Origin: Varroa destructor
Taxonomy: Eukaryota > Arthropoda > Arachnida > Mesostigmata > Varroidae
Length of the DNA stretch: 64,000 bases
Assembly: GCF_002443255.2 (NCBI RefSeq)
Contig: NW_019211456.1
Span: forward strand, 24,731,061 to 24,795,060
Reading direction: 5' to 3'
Below are positions 47,362 to 61,150 of the stretch, one piece after another. Within the stretch, counting starts at the first letter, position 1. Each line of letters begins with the position of its first letter. Under the pieces are notes generated by a model. The model was not told the origin of the DNA. It did no database searches and saw only the letters and a program-made list of their open reading frames with translations. Made by a program: the position numbers and the translations under genes.

Positions 47362-47650
47362 CTATTGGTCTCTTGTTAGCGCCACTATCTTCCGCCCCTT
47401 GACCGAAACAACCTCCGAAATTTGCTTACATAGAACTGCGAGCCTACACCAATTATAGAGTCTGGATAGGATTGGCACGGGATTAAGGAAATCCTTCTTG
47501 CTCACAGTATCCTCACCCCGCCCCAAACCACCGCTTTCTGAGGTTTGCAATGCGATAGCCACTTCTCCTCTGTTATCCAGTCTTTTCACCACAACGCTCG
47601 CCCACAGCCGTCTCGTTCTGTGGCCGTTTTTGAGAGCACCCCACCGCTCG
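47362..47650 (-). CDS. GC-rich open frame, unrecognised
   Basis: A minus-strand frame, open for about 95 codons back to a TAA near 47645, has codons of purine-N-pyrimidine type in its middle and no recognised motif. There is an overlapping plus-strand frame at 47498-47758. One of the two may be an exon, or both may reflect local GC content. Confidence 0.2.
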
Positions 47651-47910
47651 AGGCATTATGCTACCGCCGCTTCTTTGTCTGACCGTTTTCTCGCTATATC
47701 GCGTCTTCTATACGACAACCAGTATGACAGGTCGTCGTTGAACGTGTTCTGCCAATAGCCACCTCGTTCATATCTCTAGACAGCACATAGTGTCAGGATG
47801 TATTTCTGTAGCATTTTCTTGAAGATGCGCCAATTACGTCCCTCCATACGTCTTCACTCGGCTGCCACAACCTGGCTGGCAAAAGGATAACTTGCTCATG
47901 TCTCCAACAG

Positions 47911-48111
47911 ATCGTGCTTGTAAAGCCCTTTAAACGAGAGATCAGTTTTAGACGACTAAAAGGCGACACTGTGGCAATGGCTGAATCGGCAGCAAAGGCT
48001 ATACTGATAGGCGATTACGTAGGAGGGTTTTTCAGAGGAATACTCCCAAAAGCCTTTCAGAAGCGGCACCCACAAATGTCCCGAACAAGTGAGAAAGAAA
48101 GGACAATCTAA
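47911..48111 (+). CDS. Candidate terminal exon, unrecognised basic protein end
   Basis: After a good acceptor (TGTCTCCAACAG), 66 sense codons run in phase 0 to TAA. Codon composition looks coding (many purine-first codons). The peptide has a short hydrophobic part (AILIGDYVGGFF) and a basic tail. No partner exon was established upstream. Confidence 0.25.
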   Translation: MVLVKPFKREISFRRLKGDTVAMAESAAKAILIGDYVGGFFRGILPKAFQKRHPQMSRTSEKERTI

Positions 48112-50167
48112 AAGATTATTAGAGAAATTATTTTATGGCTTCATGAAGATTTTACTGAGAAGAACTGAAGACTGAGAAGTACGATCGTACCGCGTCGAAT
48201 GAAAAAACCGGTGTGCAAATTAATAACCGCATTCTGTAAGTGCTGTTGACGTAATGTAGTACCTGTAACGAAGTCTGGTCCGTACAGTCTACTGCATTAG
48301 AATTACAAAGATGGATGCAGAACGTTTATATACATATAAGTATATATTGTATAGAAATCAATAAGGTTACAGAAACATAGATGCGGGTTGCATAAGTTGA
48401 CAAAATCTACAAAATAGTCTTTTATACTATTACGCATTACAAACGCTAACCGTTCCACGGCATAATTTTAATCATTTCCAGATCTCGTCCAACCAAAAAT
48501 CGCTCGTTCTAGAAGTCCTTAGTTATCATATGGTCTTCAAGATAAAGATCTAATGCGACAGCGGCCAACATTCAAGGCTATCTGCAGAAATCTCAATAGA
48601 AAATATAATAAATAATAAAAAATAGAAAAGATAATCTGTTATAATTTTAGACCTAAAAAATCGGTTAAACTTTTTAACATGGCTTTCTATATCCGAACGT
48701 CCGTGAGCCAAGGTAAACTGGCTAAACTACACCCTTGAGACAAAGCTTTATACATATATAAGTCGATATTTAATAAAATATCGTCCTATATTTGTAAAAT
48801 AAGAAATAAAAAAAGCAAGCCTGTTACTGCTTTTAAGAAGATGGCCGGTCGAATGAGTTTAAATATTGCGGTCTACCGGCCAGAAACAATTTGTATATGG
48901 CACGGACTCCATAAATAAGTTTAGCATAGATGTTTCGACCCTGACCCATAAATAGATTGTGTCTAAGTTGCTCGTTAAAATCCAAGTTCACTTACGTTTC
49001 TATTCTGCCGTGCAACTCATTTTAATCAGCCGGTCGGTGACTAGATTTGGTCCAGGCATCCATATAATTAACGTTTGACCCGGATACCTTTTGTCGATTT
49101 TTTTCGACGAATTTGTCGATAATGTTGTTTTGCTTTGCCCCAATTTTCAGACTGACTTGCCTATCCTGCAAGGCATAGCTGGCTAAAATACTAAAAATTC
49201 TAACAGATCTGGGCACGTTCTAAGTGATTGTCATCACGGTTGTTGCCTGCAATGTAAACTTTGATGGTACCCTCACTTTATCTATTTAGATCTTGAAAAA
49301 ATAACTATTTTTGCGCTGTGCATTTGGCCCTGCCTTCTTGCCAAGATATACTAACTTCGGCGTAAATTTCGGTGGTACATATGTGTATACGTAAAGAGAT
49401 GATCACGTCTATTTGCAGTAATATCAGACATGTAGGGAACATTCGTAAAGCGAAGTGTTCTCATTGGCTTCAGCAAGAAATAATCTAGAAAAACGTCTCA
49501 TCCCTAACAGCTCCAATCTTACCGTAGCCACGCCCCGTAAACAGGACGAGCTGTTTACTGCCTACCTACTATTTCTTCGTTGATGTTATCTTAGCTGATT
49601 TCTTCCGTTTTTTTGATAGATCTCTTTATAAGCGTTCAGGATTTTCCCTAGCTTCCTTCCTTCACAACTGTCGACATTCGAAGGACCTATTTTCTTTATC
49701 TGACGTACTTCTACTGTATCAGCCATATTGACCCACACTCGCATACTTGCCGTATACATAACCTAAACACAACACTCCTTGTCCACGTGTTATTCGTTGC
49801 CTTGTTTAAGATATACGAGCATACCTATTTACACACGCGACGATGATATATATATATAAATCTTTTTTTCTCATTTCAGAGATTTATTATCTCACCTATC
49901 GTTGGTTTTTGGGTAAGTAACTAAGCGATTTTATATATCATGCAGAAGATGGTTGCATACGGCCGTGCTTGTGGGGCGTCCTGCACGTGTGTAATCCAAA
50001 CATTGTGCCGTTACGCTATAGCAGCCGAAGAGATTATGGCTAGATCTAAGCTGAAGTAAGGCCAACTCGAAAGCAGGCAATCGTCCCGCTTAAAGGCGAA
50101 ATGATCGTATCACCGACTAACTCTCTAGGCCTACCTACTGACCGAGTCCTAATCTAGAGCCTGGCAC
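48112..50167. other. Intergenic DNA, no gene assigned
   Basis: Only short frames; nothing recognised. Confidence 0.5.
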
Positions 50168-50566
50168 ATGTCCGTGATGCACCCATCTACCTGCCCAGCT
50201 ATCTACCCTGATGTCGAATGGGTCAACAAAGCAATCAGCAATTTGCATAGAGATACCCCGCACTTTAAATCGAAGAAAGGAACTGCTTTGAATCTGGCCG
50301 TGTGTGGGTTGCAAGGGAATGCCTCACAAGCTTGTTTACTTCAGTGCATTGAGCAGTGTTATAATCTGGTGTTGTGGCAAGCCGAATTGCCAATGAAGAA
50401 AGTAAAGCAAAGGAGGCGGCAGTTAGCTCGACAATGCAGCGTTGAGCTTAACATAATCCAACGAATATGGTCCCAAGAACCGAAGCCACATTCGTTACAC
50501 TTTTCGAAGCCAAGTGAAGTAAAAATTAAACATCAGACTGGGTATAGAGTTCGCTCTCAGAGCTGA
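50168..50566 (+). CDS. Hypothetical protein, 132 codons, Cys-containing and basic
   Basis: One of the longest non-repetitive frames in the window outside the two firm genes. It has two nearby ATGs. The middle contains several Cys (VCGLQGNASQACLLQCIEQC) followed by a basic stretch (KKVKQRRRQLARQC). No signal peptide or membrane segment is visible. A possible acceptor (CTACCTGCCCAG) lies early in the frame, so it could also be an internal exon. No family recognised. Confidence 0.3.
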   Translation: MSVMHPSTCPAIYPDVEWVNKAISNLHRDTPHFKSKKGTALNLAVCGLQGNASQACLLQCIEQCYNLVLWQAELPMKKVKQRRRQLARQCSVELNIIQRIWSQEPKPHSLHFSKPSEVKIKHQTGYRVRSQS

Positions 50567-51538
50567 CTTCCTTTATGCAGCTTAGGGGATTGACGATTAC
50601 TAGTAGCTGCATCGTGCTTCATGAATCAGGTGCTGCACTTCGTTAGGCGATACGACGAAAATACAGGGCCCACACTCGTTCCTCTCGCTTTGGCTATTGC
50701 TTTCGAACATTATCAAACTATACTAGCCCGCATCCAGGAGTCGACACACATTGTAGGCATTTAGAAAATTTTAGAATATCCAACTTCATGGTACGGTGGG
50801 GCATCTGTGAGTTTTTAGCTCTTGGAAGATAATTAGGAGCGTTGCTTGAATAGAACTGCGATGCTTATCAAAAAATTCCACATATAGATATGAATCTTTA
50901 ACCGTTATGGCAGAGACGTTTTTTATGTTGTCGTATTCGGGATGAAATAGGTTAGCTTTCGAAAATTTAATAGTCTTACCGGCTAACACCGACTTTCAAT
51001 GTTATCTAAATGACCTTTAACGTTAATCTAACGTTAGCCTTCAGTATAAAGTCATGTTAAAACACATTATATGTAGTCAATATGTAGTAATAATAATTTC
51101 TTAGATGGCTACTGTCATATGGCTAAAGTGCGCTTTGTGGGAAAATGACTGTGTTTTGTTATTTAGACTAACAATTCGTTTAATTTCCTTAGACTTTCTT
51201 TGCTCGATTTATCTAAGAGTGGAGGTGTACTCCAACATCCTCAATGCAATTTCGCTGCAAACAAAGATCGTCGATTCGTAAGCATCGTCTAATTTGCTTA
51301 TCCAGTCTAAAACGACGATGTATCTTTCTCTTCCTTGCTATCCATCTTACATATCAGCGTCGAGCGAACCGTGTTGTGATCTTCGTTCATCATTTCCGTT
51401 CGGCTATACATTGTGGCTAGCTCAAGCGATGTTTAACCTAATGAAGAGTGGCTCAGTCCGCTAAAATGGCGCAAGTTTTCGCTACGTTGCTTCAAAACCT
51501 AACACGATATTTTCGTTCATATAGATCATATAGAAAAA

Positions 51539-51730
51539 CTTTGAGAGACGTCGGCGACTCTGGCGGCTCGTGGAAAGCAGCAGCCGCAGAACCCATCGAA
51601 GAGCCTTGGGACAATCGAAAGCCGAAGCAATCGAACTCATCATCGACAAAAAACGAGTTCGTACTTCACTATCAAATTGTAGCTGTGCGAGCCATGTCGG
51701 TAATGATGGTCAGACTCGAACCATCCCAGT
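51539..51730 (+). CDS. Candidate exon, Arg/Ser-rich
   Basis: Between an acceptor CGTTCATATAGATCATATAG and a strong donor (CCCA/GTAAGA), one plus-strand frame is open without a stop and encodes an Arg- and Ser-rich peptide. An overlapping ATG frame (51448-51732) is also open. No domain is recognised. It is part of a GC-richer stretch (51.4-52.9 kb) with open frames on both strands. Confidence 0.2.
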
Positions 51731-52309
51731 AAGACATCTTCTCCACAACAATGTTTATCTGCTTTAATCGCGCAGCAAGCACGCTATGCTTGACCTATAC
51801 AGTATACGATAGCGTATATAGTGGGAGTGAAGAAAAAAAAATTCAAATATGTACTTCCACAGACTATCCTAGAGCTCAGGAACAATATTACTACGATACT
51901 GCGAGAACGTCGTTGCCACAGAACATCATCGTCATCAACAGCGCCACCCTCCAAGCAATTCGGAACGCCTCATAGCGCAGATGCGGGACCAAGCCACAGG
52001 CCCAGCTTGAGGTTTGGGTGACATCGCTCACCCTAGCGACTCGACCGATCGGCGTGAGAGGCAATCGAAAACAGCGATAGACGATAAATGAGGAGACCGC
52101 TCTCAATGAATCATCGCCGTGTCACCGCGCTATAGGTCGCAGGAAACGCAGTGTTATCTAGTTGTCCCGACGTAGCTATGGCTATAGTCGCTCTCAAAGT
52201 TGTCGTTCAACGAGCACCGTACACGTGACTTCCTTTTGGGCTTCCGGCTAGGGCGGCCTAGACGTGTGCTCTTTTTGAACCTTGTCGTCGTCGTCGTCAT
52301 CCACCTCAC

Positions 52310-52857
52310 TTCGTAAAGATTCTGCCCAACGAGCAAAGCTTTCGCGTCTGATCTCGCGGCTGGTTGAGCGTATCCTAGATCCGAATACGGCTCCGGCTGC
52401 AAGCCGATCGCGTCTACCCGGCGAACGAACGTTGGCTTTAGGTAGCCTATGAAAAAGCGTTGTCTCCCACATACTTCGCGTGGCACTCGCCTGTCTCACA
52501 CAGGCAGTGCCAGTGTCTCCCTGGATCAGTCCTTACTGCATTTAGTATAAGTTCATGTTCTCCGCTCTATGCGTATTCTTCTTCCTTACTTTCTATGCTC
52601 TTGCTTATTAGCACTGAAATTCCTATGTTCTGCAATTTTGAAATTCTATTAGCATTGCCGACGAGGCAACACCGATGAACAGGCACGGGTGGGCAGACGC
52701 TATAGACACACCGACTATATATACATCTATGTGTGTATAGTTCGAAACGGACGAAGATATGCAGCAAAATTTCGATAGGAATTGTCGAAACGACGAGTTC
52801 TAGCCCAGCTGCTATGCTTGAGCGAGTGTCCCAAGCCCGCAACTTGCCACCCCTCAT
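52310..52857 (-). CDS. Putative two-exon 5' portion of an unrecognised gene
   Basis: Exon 52857-52590 starts with ATG and ends at a strong donor (A/GTAAGG, phase 1). Exon 52446-52310 follows a good acceptor (CGCTTTTTCATAG) in the matching phase and ends at another strong donor (GAA/GTGAGG). The first exon contains IPIEILLHIF, which recalls the start of an F-box, but the rest does not match one. The second encodes PEPYSDLGYAQPAA-type sequence. A stop-containing continuation after an acceptor near 52135 would end the protein quickly. No homology is recognised. Confidence 0.25.
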
Positions 52858-55800
52858 ATTGAACGCGTAAGGCCACGTTTCATGTATCCCTTCATGAACG
52901 TTCTTACATTCACAAACTACGCCCTTCTGCAGCGACTCTCTCGATGCTAGGATACTTTATGATTGGAGGAACAAGATATATATGTCCGCATTCCACTAAT
53001 GGAACAATGGAATAGGGTTAGATATGATTCTAGCGTAAGGCATACATACCCCTGCTATTAGGGGTGGGGTGTTTTGCGGAACGAGTGTCAATTAATCGAG
53101 CGAGACGAATATCTTAGTCGATGATGTATATATTTGATCGTTGGTTTGTAACTAGAGGTACTACTATAAAATGGCAATTCTCGTATTTAGATTGAGGAAA
53201 GCAGTTGTCAGTGCGGTGTAGTTCTATTGTACAGTGAACCGAACATCGTAGGTCGCATCTGAGAAAAAGTTTGGAAAACTATTTATATTCAGTTATATTA
53301 TCACATATATCATACCAGTAACTACTGCATGAGAAAGCGGTAAAGAGACATTCCAAATGATTCCCAGTATAATTCAATTCATTTCTCGAGGCTGTGTGAT
53401 AACTGACTCTGGGAACGATTATCATGCAAAACATGAGTACCGACTTCGAAACTTTTATTTGTACGTTTATGTCCTGTCTCATAAGCTGATCAGAGAATGG
53501 CCGTGCAGCCTATCGCTTAATCATGTCACGTCCTGGATCCGTTTTGACATGCTGTCGCTTTTTTACACCATGCGCATGGTAGAAAGACACAACGTTGGTT
53601 TTTCTTATCAACGTAGCATTTAGTTAAACCAATTCTAGCTAAGAAGTCGACTCCCCGAAATGGTGCTCCTGTGGATCACCCCTGAATTTACCATAGCCGA
53701 TAGACGCATGATTGACAGTTTTGATACAACTAGTGACATGTTTACCTGCCATATCGTACAGCTCCACCCTCATACAATGCAAAAGAGTCCCTTTAGTGAG
53801 AGCTACGCGGTCCAGCATTAGCTAGATCAGCAAACGCATGCGGAACTAAGCTAACACTGAGATTCACCTGCCTCACGGTGCTAAACAGACTCAACTGGGT
53901 CTCCGACAGATGAATGAACATGGCTTGTGGCAGAACCCATCAGGGTCTGAATATTCGATCCGTTATATCAATTGACATTGACGATCGGATTGACAGAAGC
54001 GTTACCGACATGATAATACGCCATACAAGTTTAAATCTTTCAGCTTTCTATACGTCCAATACTGTTATGTAGTTTTAAGTTCGAGATAGTTTTCCACTTG
54101 ACGCTTGCTGGTTTCTGCTGAATAAATTATAGGGAAAGAACGGATCATAAGACTGGAGCGCCGAATCCTCTAGTTGCTACTTGTAGCTTGTGAGGCTATA
54201 TATATGTATATATGTAAAACCGGAAAGAAGGAACATTTTATTTTGAATCAGTAGTGGAAAAATGGCAACTGACATGGGGATCACGGGCAGGGTCAAAATC
54301 GAATGATTTAGAAAAGTCCCAAACGGCAAGTAATCAATCTTCTATGTCAGGTTGTTATTGTGCTGACGGTAGTCCTTTTGTCAATCGAAGTGTCACTCAA
54401 AGGAGGGCAGATAGAGCCAGCCCCACAAACTCCTGTTTGTCTTTCTGATTTGTCTTGAAAGCGAGTTGCTGCGAAGGACGCGGATTTGTGCTCGGAAGGC
54501 ATTGGTTCTATGCTAAACGTATAGAAAAGCTCCAGTCAAGCCGTCTAGCAAATTAAATAGTAATGAGGAAGAGTATTTCCTAATCACTTTAAATTTCGTG
54601 CCCGAGTTTTTGTTTTTCTTTCTAGTTACGTTACTTGTTCCGAAGATAATTTTTTATAGATGGAATGTTAACTTAAGCTTTTATAAACTAACTAACGTCC
54701 ACTTAGGCTGACCAAACAAACGTAGCTATGTCCCTCTAAAATTCAATTGTTGCAGGAAACTGATGAAGAAGGTTCCCTCATCTGCATAAAGATACCTATA
54801 CTGCATCTGTGATAGGATCAAACACTTGCTCTACGAAATTCATAATAAACGTTTTAACAAAAATTCAATTTCAAAAAATTTCAGCAATCAATTAGAATTT
54901 CATCATTAAACAACATTTGTTAGATCTAATGCTGCGTCGAAAATCCCCTTATGTAATACACATTGTACACGTCAGTGTATATTATATTCAGTCAGTGTAT
55001 ATTCCAATTATATATCTCGAAAAATACTGTCTTTTGGTCTTTTGAAAGGTGTTTGTTAGGTTTCTTTGGTCAATATTTATAACAATTATTTACAAGTATA
55101 ATACATTGCCCCAGCGGTTTATTCCCGTCAGTCTTTAAGGAGAAATTACGTATAATCTATTTGCTTAGGCCTAATACAGATAACGATCCCTAACGTCCAA
55201 CTAATGTCAAAAAGTTTTTTCCTTATTAATTGTCAAGTTTTAGTTTTGCATTTTCGATTTATCAGAGATGGGCGCAATCGTCGATTAGAGAAATGGCTAT
55301 CTCAGGCGGCTTTACGCGAAGGTGGCAGACAAAATCTCAGGTATTTTGACGGGGCACCCAAGGTCGTGAGTTGTATACACGCCATCGTGGTAGCAGCGCA
55401 ACGGATAATTACTTGTAATTGTTTTCTAAGATGGATAAATTCGAAGCTCTATACCAATACGAGGAGCGCAAGAGTTGGGATGAAGACAAATAAGAATTAA
55501 CTGAAAGGCAAATGATAACAGAAGTTATATTCAGCTGTTCTTCTTTGAATTGCGCGTTTTCAATACGGCTTCACGCTCATCTTGATATAATGATATAGAC
55601 TTGAGATTTTTGGTGAATAGAACACATTTACATAATAGTTATGAATATTCGAAGATGTTTTTAAGTAGGTACAATATGGTGGTGTTTTAAAACGTATCTT
55701 AGGAGGTATTTTTATTAATTATTAAGTGGAATAGAAGCCGGTAAAACTAAGACGATAAAATTAAGAAAATTTTAATGTTCATTAAATTTATTTCATCAAG

Positions 55801-56769
55801 TTTATGACGATAATTGAGGTAACGCCAATTACCCACTACTTCGCGAAGCCATCAACTGAAAATAATAATGTGACTTCTACAAGTCATATACGATAACAAA
55901 CACTTATAAATGTAGAAAACTATATAACTAAACTAGAAAACTATAACTAAAGAGTGAATACGTTTTTTAGCACTTTCGTCATGGTCCATCAGATTCATAT
56001 TGCCGAGAAATCTAAAAATATAGAATGAGTTGCTCTTACGTGTATAAAAAAATTTGCGTGCTTCAAAAGCGTTTATGCAGTACCTATCTCGTGTCAAAGT
56101 GTTAATTAACGATTGTCAAAAGTTAAGCTAAGCATTTTTTAGGCCGTTGACTGATGTGATCGTTTTTTGCTCAAAGGACCGTGGGATGCGTTGAGATCTT
56201 CACTATACATGAAAACTGAAGGTTCCAGAGATATTTCTCATGCAAGAAACAAAAATCATTTTACGCAATATTAAAGGAGCAGTAGCACATCCACATTTAC
56301 AGCGTATCTTCAACCCATCAGATCTTTAAGTCTACCCCGTGCTGTCAGGTAGTGTCCAAGCTCGGGCCTTTTTAACCAACCTCGTCTTTGAGTAAAAGTG
56401 ACCGGAATCCCTTAGGGGTGAATCTCCTCCATTACCAATCATACAGTTCCTTTAAAGGCCAAGTCCTAAATCGTGGGCACGCTCAAGGCCTGCTCGGACT
56501 GAACTTTGATATCTTAAGCCTTAATTGTTTTGTGAGTGTTTCACTGTTTTTAAGAGTAACACCTCTTATTGGAATTGTCCTAAAACAAGTTCTTAGATAA
56601 TATTTCTAGACACGCCCCCATAACTGGTAAACTGCTAAACTGGTAAAACGCTGGTGATACTGTAAATGTCTTTTCAAATAGATCTTTCGAAGAACGCGAT
56701 TTCCAACGTCCTATTGCGGCTTCAAACTCAGTCTTTTTTTGTGTTTCGTGTTTGGAGCCCGGCATCGTC
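52858..56769. other. Intergenic DNA, no gene assigned
   Basis: AT-rich; frames under 100 codons without motifs. Confidence 0.5.
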
Positions 56770-56900
56770 GTTAGCCATTATCTTGAGCGGGAGGCTCCCA
56801 GCAAAAAATCCAGTGTGTCTTGTCCGAACTCGAACCCATAACCTAAGAGCGTTAGTCAACATACATCACTTACTAAGCTACCACGAAATCGCTTTGTGGA
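56770..56900 (-). mobile_element. tRNA-derived SINE-like element
   Basis: On the minus strand, GTGGTAGCTTAGTAAGTGATG resembles an A box. About 30 bases later GGGTTCGAGTTC is a near-perfect B box, followed by non-tRNA sequence. It is the best preserved of the tRNA-like copies here, though no proper acceptor stem forms. Confidence 0.5.
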
Positions 56901-59900
56901 ATATAAAAATACCAATATTTTCGATCGATGACTTTTCGTTCGATCATTCTTCTAAGTGAGGGGCTAAATTAGTAATGTATGTTTGTTCCATTGAATCGAT
57001 TACATGCCCTTGAAAATCTATAACTTAGTGTTCCCGGAGTATCAATTTATATATAATCTATATTGACGTTCACGTAGATATCATCTTCTCGGTTACAAAT
57101 CCGTTTGTGTTGGAATTACAGACACTAAGGGAAGCTTTGAGTCGTACCCTTCCATAACGATATCTTAATAGTGAACTGATCAATTGGACTGAAAACGAAA
57201 AAACCTTAGACAAATGAATTATGTAACGAAACGTTTGTGCACACATAAGCATCAGGGTACCCCCCATGTCGAGCCTCTGTTTATACGGATGCCTCCTACA
57301 AAGCTAAAAGATGTCGATTAGCAACGAAAACTAATGGCGAGTACTTGAGACGTTGCTCGTAGTCGTTAGCAATTTTGAGCACCAGTTGAACAATTCCGTT
57401 GAGCTGGTATCGTTGTGTGTGCTTAATCACTTCAGGTGGACTCACTCGCAAAACTTTCATAAATGCACTATAGATGCCCAGTGAGATATCCATAAATAAC
57501 GTACGTGAAGACTTGTGCGCATAACAAAACAATCAACCATAAAATGTTCGACCTACAGCCGATTTGGCGTAACCTGAAAAAAAAACATCTCAGTGCCTAA
57601 AATGGTAATCAGCTAAATTAGCGTGCTTTTTTTATGGGTCTCATTAGATACTGCTAGAAGTAGTCTATTACCCTATCCCCTTTAAAAAAGTCCCTGCCTA
57701 TTTGAAGTTTCTAAAAAAAAGTTGATAAATCGTTTGTGCACAAGAAGACTGGTTTAGTCATTCGAACAGGCCGAGTTTTCCCTTTACAAAAAGCTTTGCA
57801 TCTAAATCACTATCATGAGGGTTGCATTTGACGACGTCGTTAACTCTCAGTTTTCTAACGTCTTTTTAAATTAATGAAATACAAAACGGAAAGCACTCGC
57901 TTGAGTGCAAGATGCCCTCTTGTAAACAGATCGCTTGCCCATAAAACTAGGCAAGTATAAGAGTGATTCAATTCTAATAAGTGCAGTTATGCCTTAAAAA
58001 AAAAAAAGATTAGTTTGGGTGACTGATGCTATCGCTATCGCTATCGACATTTATACGTGTGATTGAGTATGTAATCGAAAACAGTTCATAGCCTTACTGG
58101 TCCATATTGCTGCTATAAGTGATATAACTGGGAGCGGTGAATAATCTATAGGACAATAGGTTTCTGTTACCAAGCAAATGCGGTGTCTTTCATCCTATAG
58201 CCCGCTTTAACGTTCAGTGGAGAACAGGCGAGTAAGCACTTTTTTAAAAAAATTATTTCCGTTTTACCGGAAACATAGTCACTCAGTGTGCTCACATTTC
58301 TAAGGAGACATACTGTACACTGTCAAACGCTACAATATAATATGGGCTAACCCAGCGGTTGGATTTTCTATATTTAACATTCACCCCTTTTTGGGTATTA
58401 CGAATGTATTGGAAAAATCAGGTGACTGCCCTTCATTTCAGAGCCAAATAGTTCCTCGTTATGTGAAATTCACAAAGGCCGATGGTATCGACTTATGCAA
58501 AAACCATTGATAGCCCTTTACAAACTTAGCCCATCCGGCCGTCACCTTAATACGTCAATTAGCAGTTAATAGAAAGCCAAAGCTAGTAATATGGGTAGCA
58601 CTTACACAAACGCTCTCAGATTTATGGTTATGGCTCCCACAGTCAAACAAAGATCTACAAGCAAAGATAGGCTATTTAAATCAAATGGAAAAGGAACTGT
58701 TATCCCTGCAGGCGATTGGGTTGTATGCCATGTAGCCGAGCAATATATTTCATCCAGGCGAAACAGCTGAATAATAATAATTTTTGATAGTTTCTATTAC
58801 CCAGCAATAAAATACCTTAAAGTGTCTGCCTGGAAAAGGTTAATAACCATTTGACGGTACCTAAAGGTATACACTCGTTGTCATCGGCCAAAACCTCTGG
58901 CTTCTAAATAAATAGTCCATGTTTTTAATCTCATATAAGACCGAGCTTTTCAACATATATTTCAGTTCAGATAAAGTTCCGAATAAATGAAAAGAATAGC
59001 TGATGACGCATTTACGGAAGTCAAAAACAACGGAAGAACCCTTGTCTTGCGAACCGTTTTTCTATTAGCTTGCATATTGCCACTGGTCGGCAGCAAAATA
59101 TAGGGGAAGAAAAAAGGACAGTACATGTTTGAAGTATTTGTGAAACTTACCGATGCCTTTGACCTCAGACCGCAGGCTAATCAATAAACTAACTGAATTT
59201 GAGGCCTCACGTACCATTTCGAAGCTAGTGCAGGACGTCTTACAGGCTAGCAGCATCACCATTGGCGATTCCTTGAGAGATGAATGATTTTAGCTAGAAG
59301 CAATAATCTGAGCTCTCATATGATTTCTCTTCTCTCGTCGCTGATTGATCGCTGTAGAGATAAAAACGCATAAAATTAAAGTAATGAAATTTGAAGTGGG
59401 CGCTGATGGCTAAAGAGGCGCGCCCGAATAGACAACCTTTAAAATACGTCAGGTGCTCTACACATCTAGGGACGACTTTGCTTTCAAGAGGTCAGTTCTT
59501 TAGTCTGCACGTTTTGAAGAAAGGACATAACGAGAGAATGTAACCACGACTTCCATACACTCCAGGTCTACAACGCCTTTCGCTCAACACAGCATCGGTC
59601 CTGTCTAACATGAAGGCAATTCTGGTTGCATTGTAAGTAATACAGTTCATGTGCCAATAAGCTATCGACTGATACGGGTCTGCCATCAAGTAGTGCCTAC
59701 TTGTGTTTGTTTCGTGTAATACAGTGAGGCTTTGCATGCGGACGCTGTAACGCAAACGTGAACGGGTAACTATTTCGATATGATCTTATTATAGCTTTTG
59801 TAGCATAAACGGAGTTCTATATAATTGTATATAATATACTTGAGCCTGTAGTTTACCAGAGACTGTTTTCCGTTTCGCTCGATCCATTTTCTAGTTATCG

Positions 59901-61150
59901 TTCGTGATTTATCATATAAAATTCGTAAGGGCACATTCTATTATTGATGGGATACTCTTTATTCGTGATAAACTAATATTCTATTTACTGGTGTAGTTCA
60001 CCAAAGTGCCACATAGTCAAGCTCGTAGGCCGGGCTCAAACGCTTCAATGTCAACGATCCATTAATTTCGCATTGCACCCTGCCCTACCCTATTCTGCCT
60101 AACACATATGGATAACATTATTTAGAAGCAACGCCGCCATGACAGACCGACCCCAGGTCTTTTAACAACAGGTCTTTTAACCAAGTGAGCTTGGCCATTT
60201 GAAGGGTAGAGCCCTTGCGGAACGACGCCTTATGAGACGCAGTGCAGGCGATCGAAGAGCGTTTCTTGCTTCATGTTCATCTCAGTGCTCCTAGGCTATG
60301 ATTAGAAAAACTGTGGATTACTACAGAGGTGCATTCTGTCCCCACTAGACAACAATACGGGACGATTAGCTCCGAAAAATTCGTAGCTGCATTGACAGAA
60401 CCAGCCAGAATCCCACTACGTGGTCCAAAGCAGGAGCGCTTTCTTAATGCCTGCCACTGTTTCAAATCATCGGCTCCTACCAACGGGGGGCGGAGAGGGA
60501 AAAGCTGGCGAAAAATGCCCTTCACGTTTGATTTGTGATAACAGAGTTTATATAGAACTGCAGGTTCGCTAATGGTTTAGGTAAAAGCAAGCATACTTAA
60601 TATGTGTTCAGCGAGTGGGTGTATTTCTCGCCAACCACGAAAGTCAAGCAAAGTTCAACTTAGATCATTGAGACGTGTCTTTTTTAAAGGCTACAGTAAC
60701 TAGCAATGGATTCCAAGCACTTTAATCGACATTAAGGGCTTACATGTGTTTCTCTGGTGTGACATTATCACGTTTGAATCTGTGAATTTAATCTGTATTT
60801 GGGCTGGACTCGTGAAATTAGCTCTGCATGCTAGCTTAGGTTTAAAGCATTGATAGGGAACTGCTTTACACAACGCATTTACACAGGTATGTCGTAGATG
60901 TCAAGGTAAAAGCCTAATCTAGAAAGACATTAAATTATTTTTCACTTTTACGCACGGTATCACCTTTAATTATTATATCGGACAACTGGCTTTCAGCACG
61001 TAATGAAGTACGTTTACGCCCGGTCTCGAATCTACTTCACCTCACGTTAGTAGGCGATCACGTAAATACGACACTATCGAGTATATCCATCAGGGTGAAA
61101 CCACATTGTCTGCACTGAGCTAGCTATAGCATCTTTGACAGTCTCGCTAG
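56901..61150. other. Intergenic DNA, no gene assigned
   Basis: Several 65-90-codon minus frames (57296-57532, 59492-59755, 60277-60525) have no motifs or splice support. A 15-base direct repeat (AGGTCTTTTAAC core) lies at about 60156-60182, and a GCTATC triplet at 58027-58045. Confidence 0.45.
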
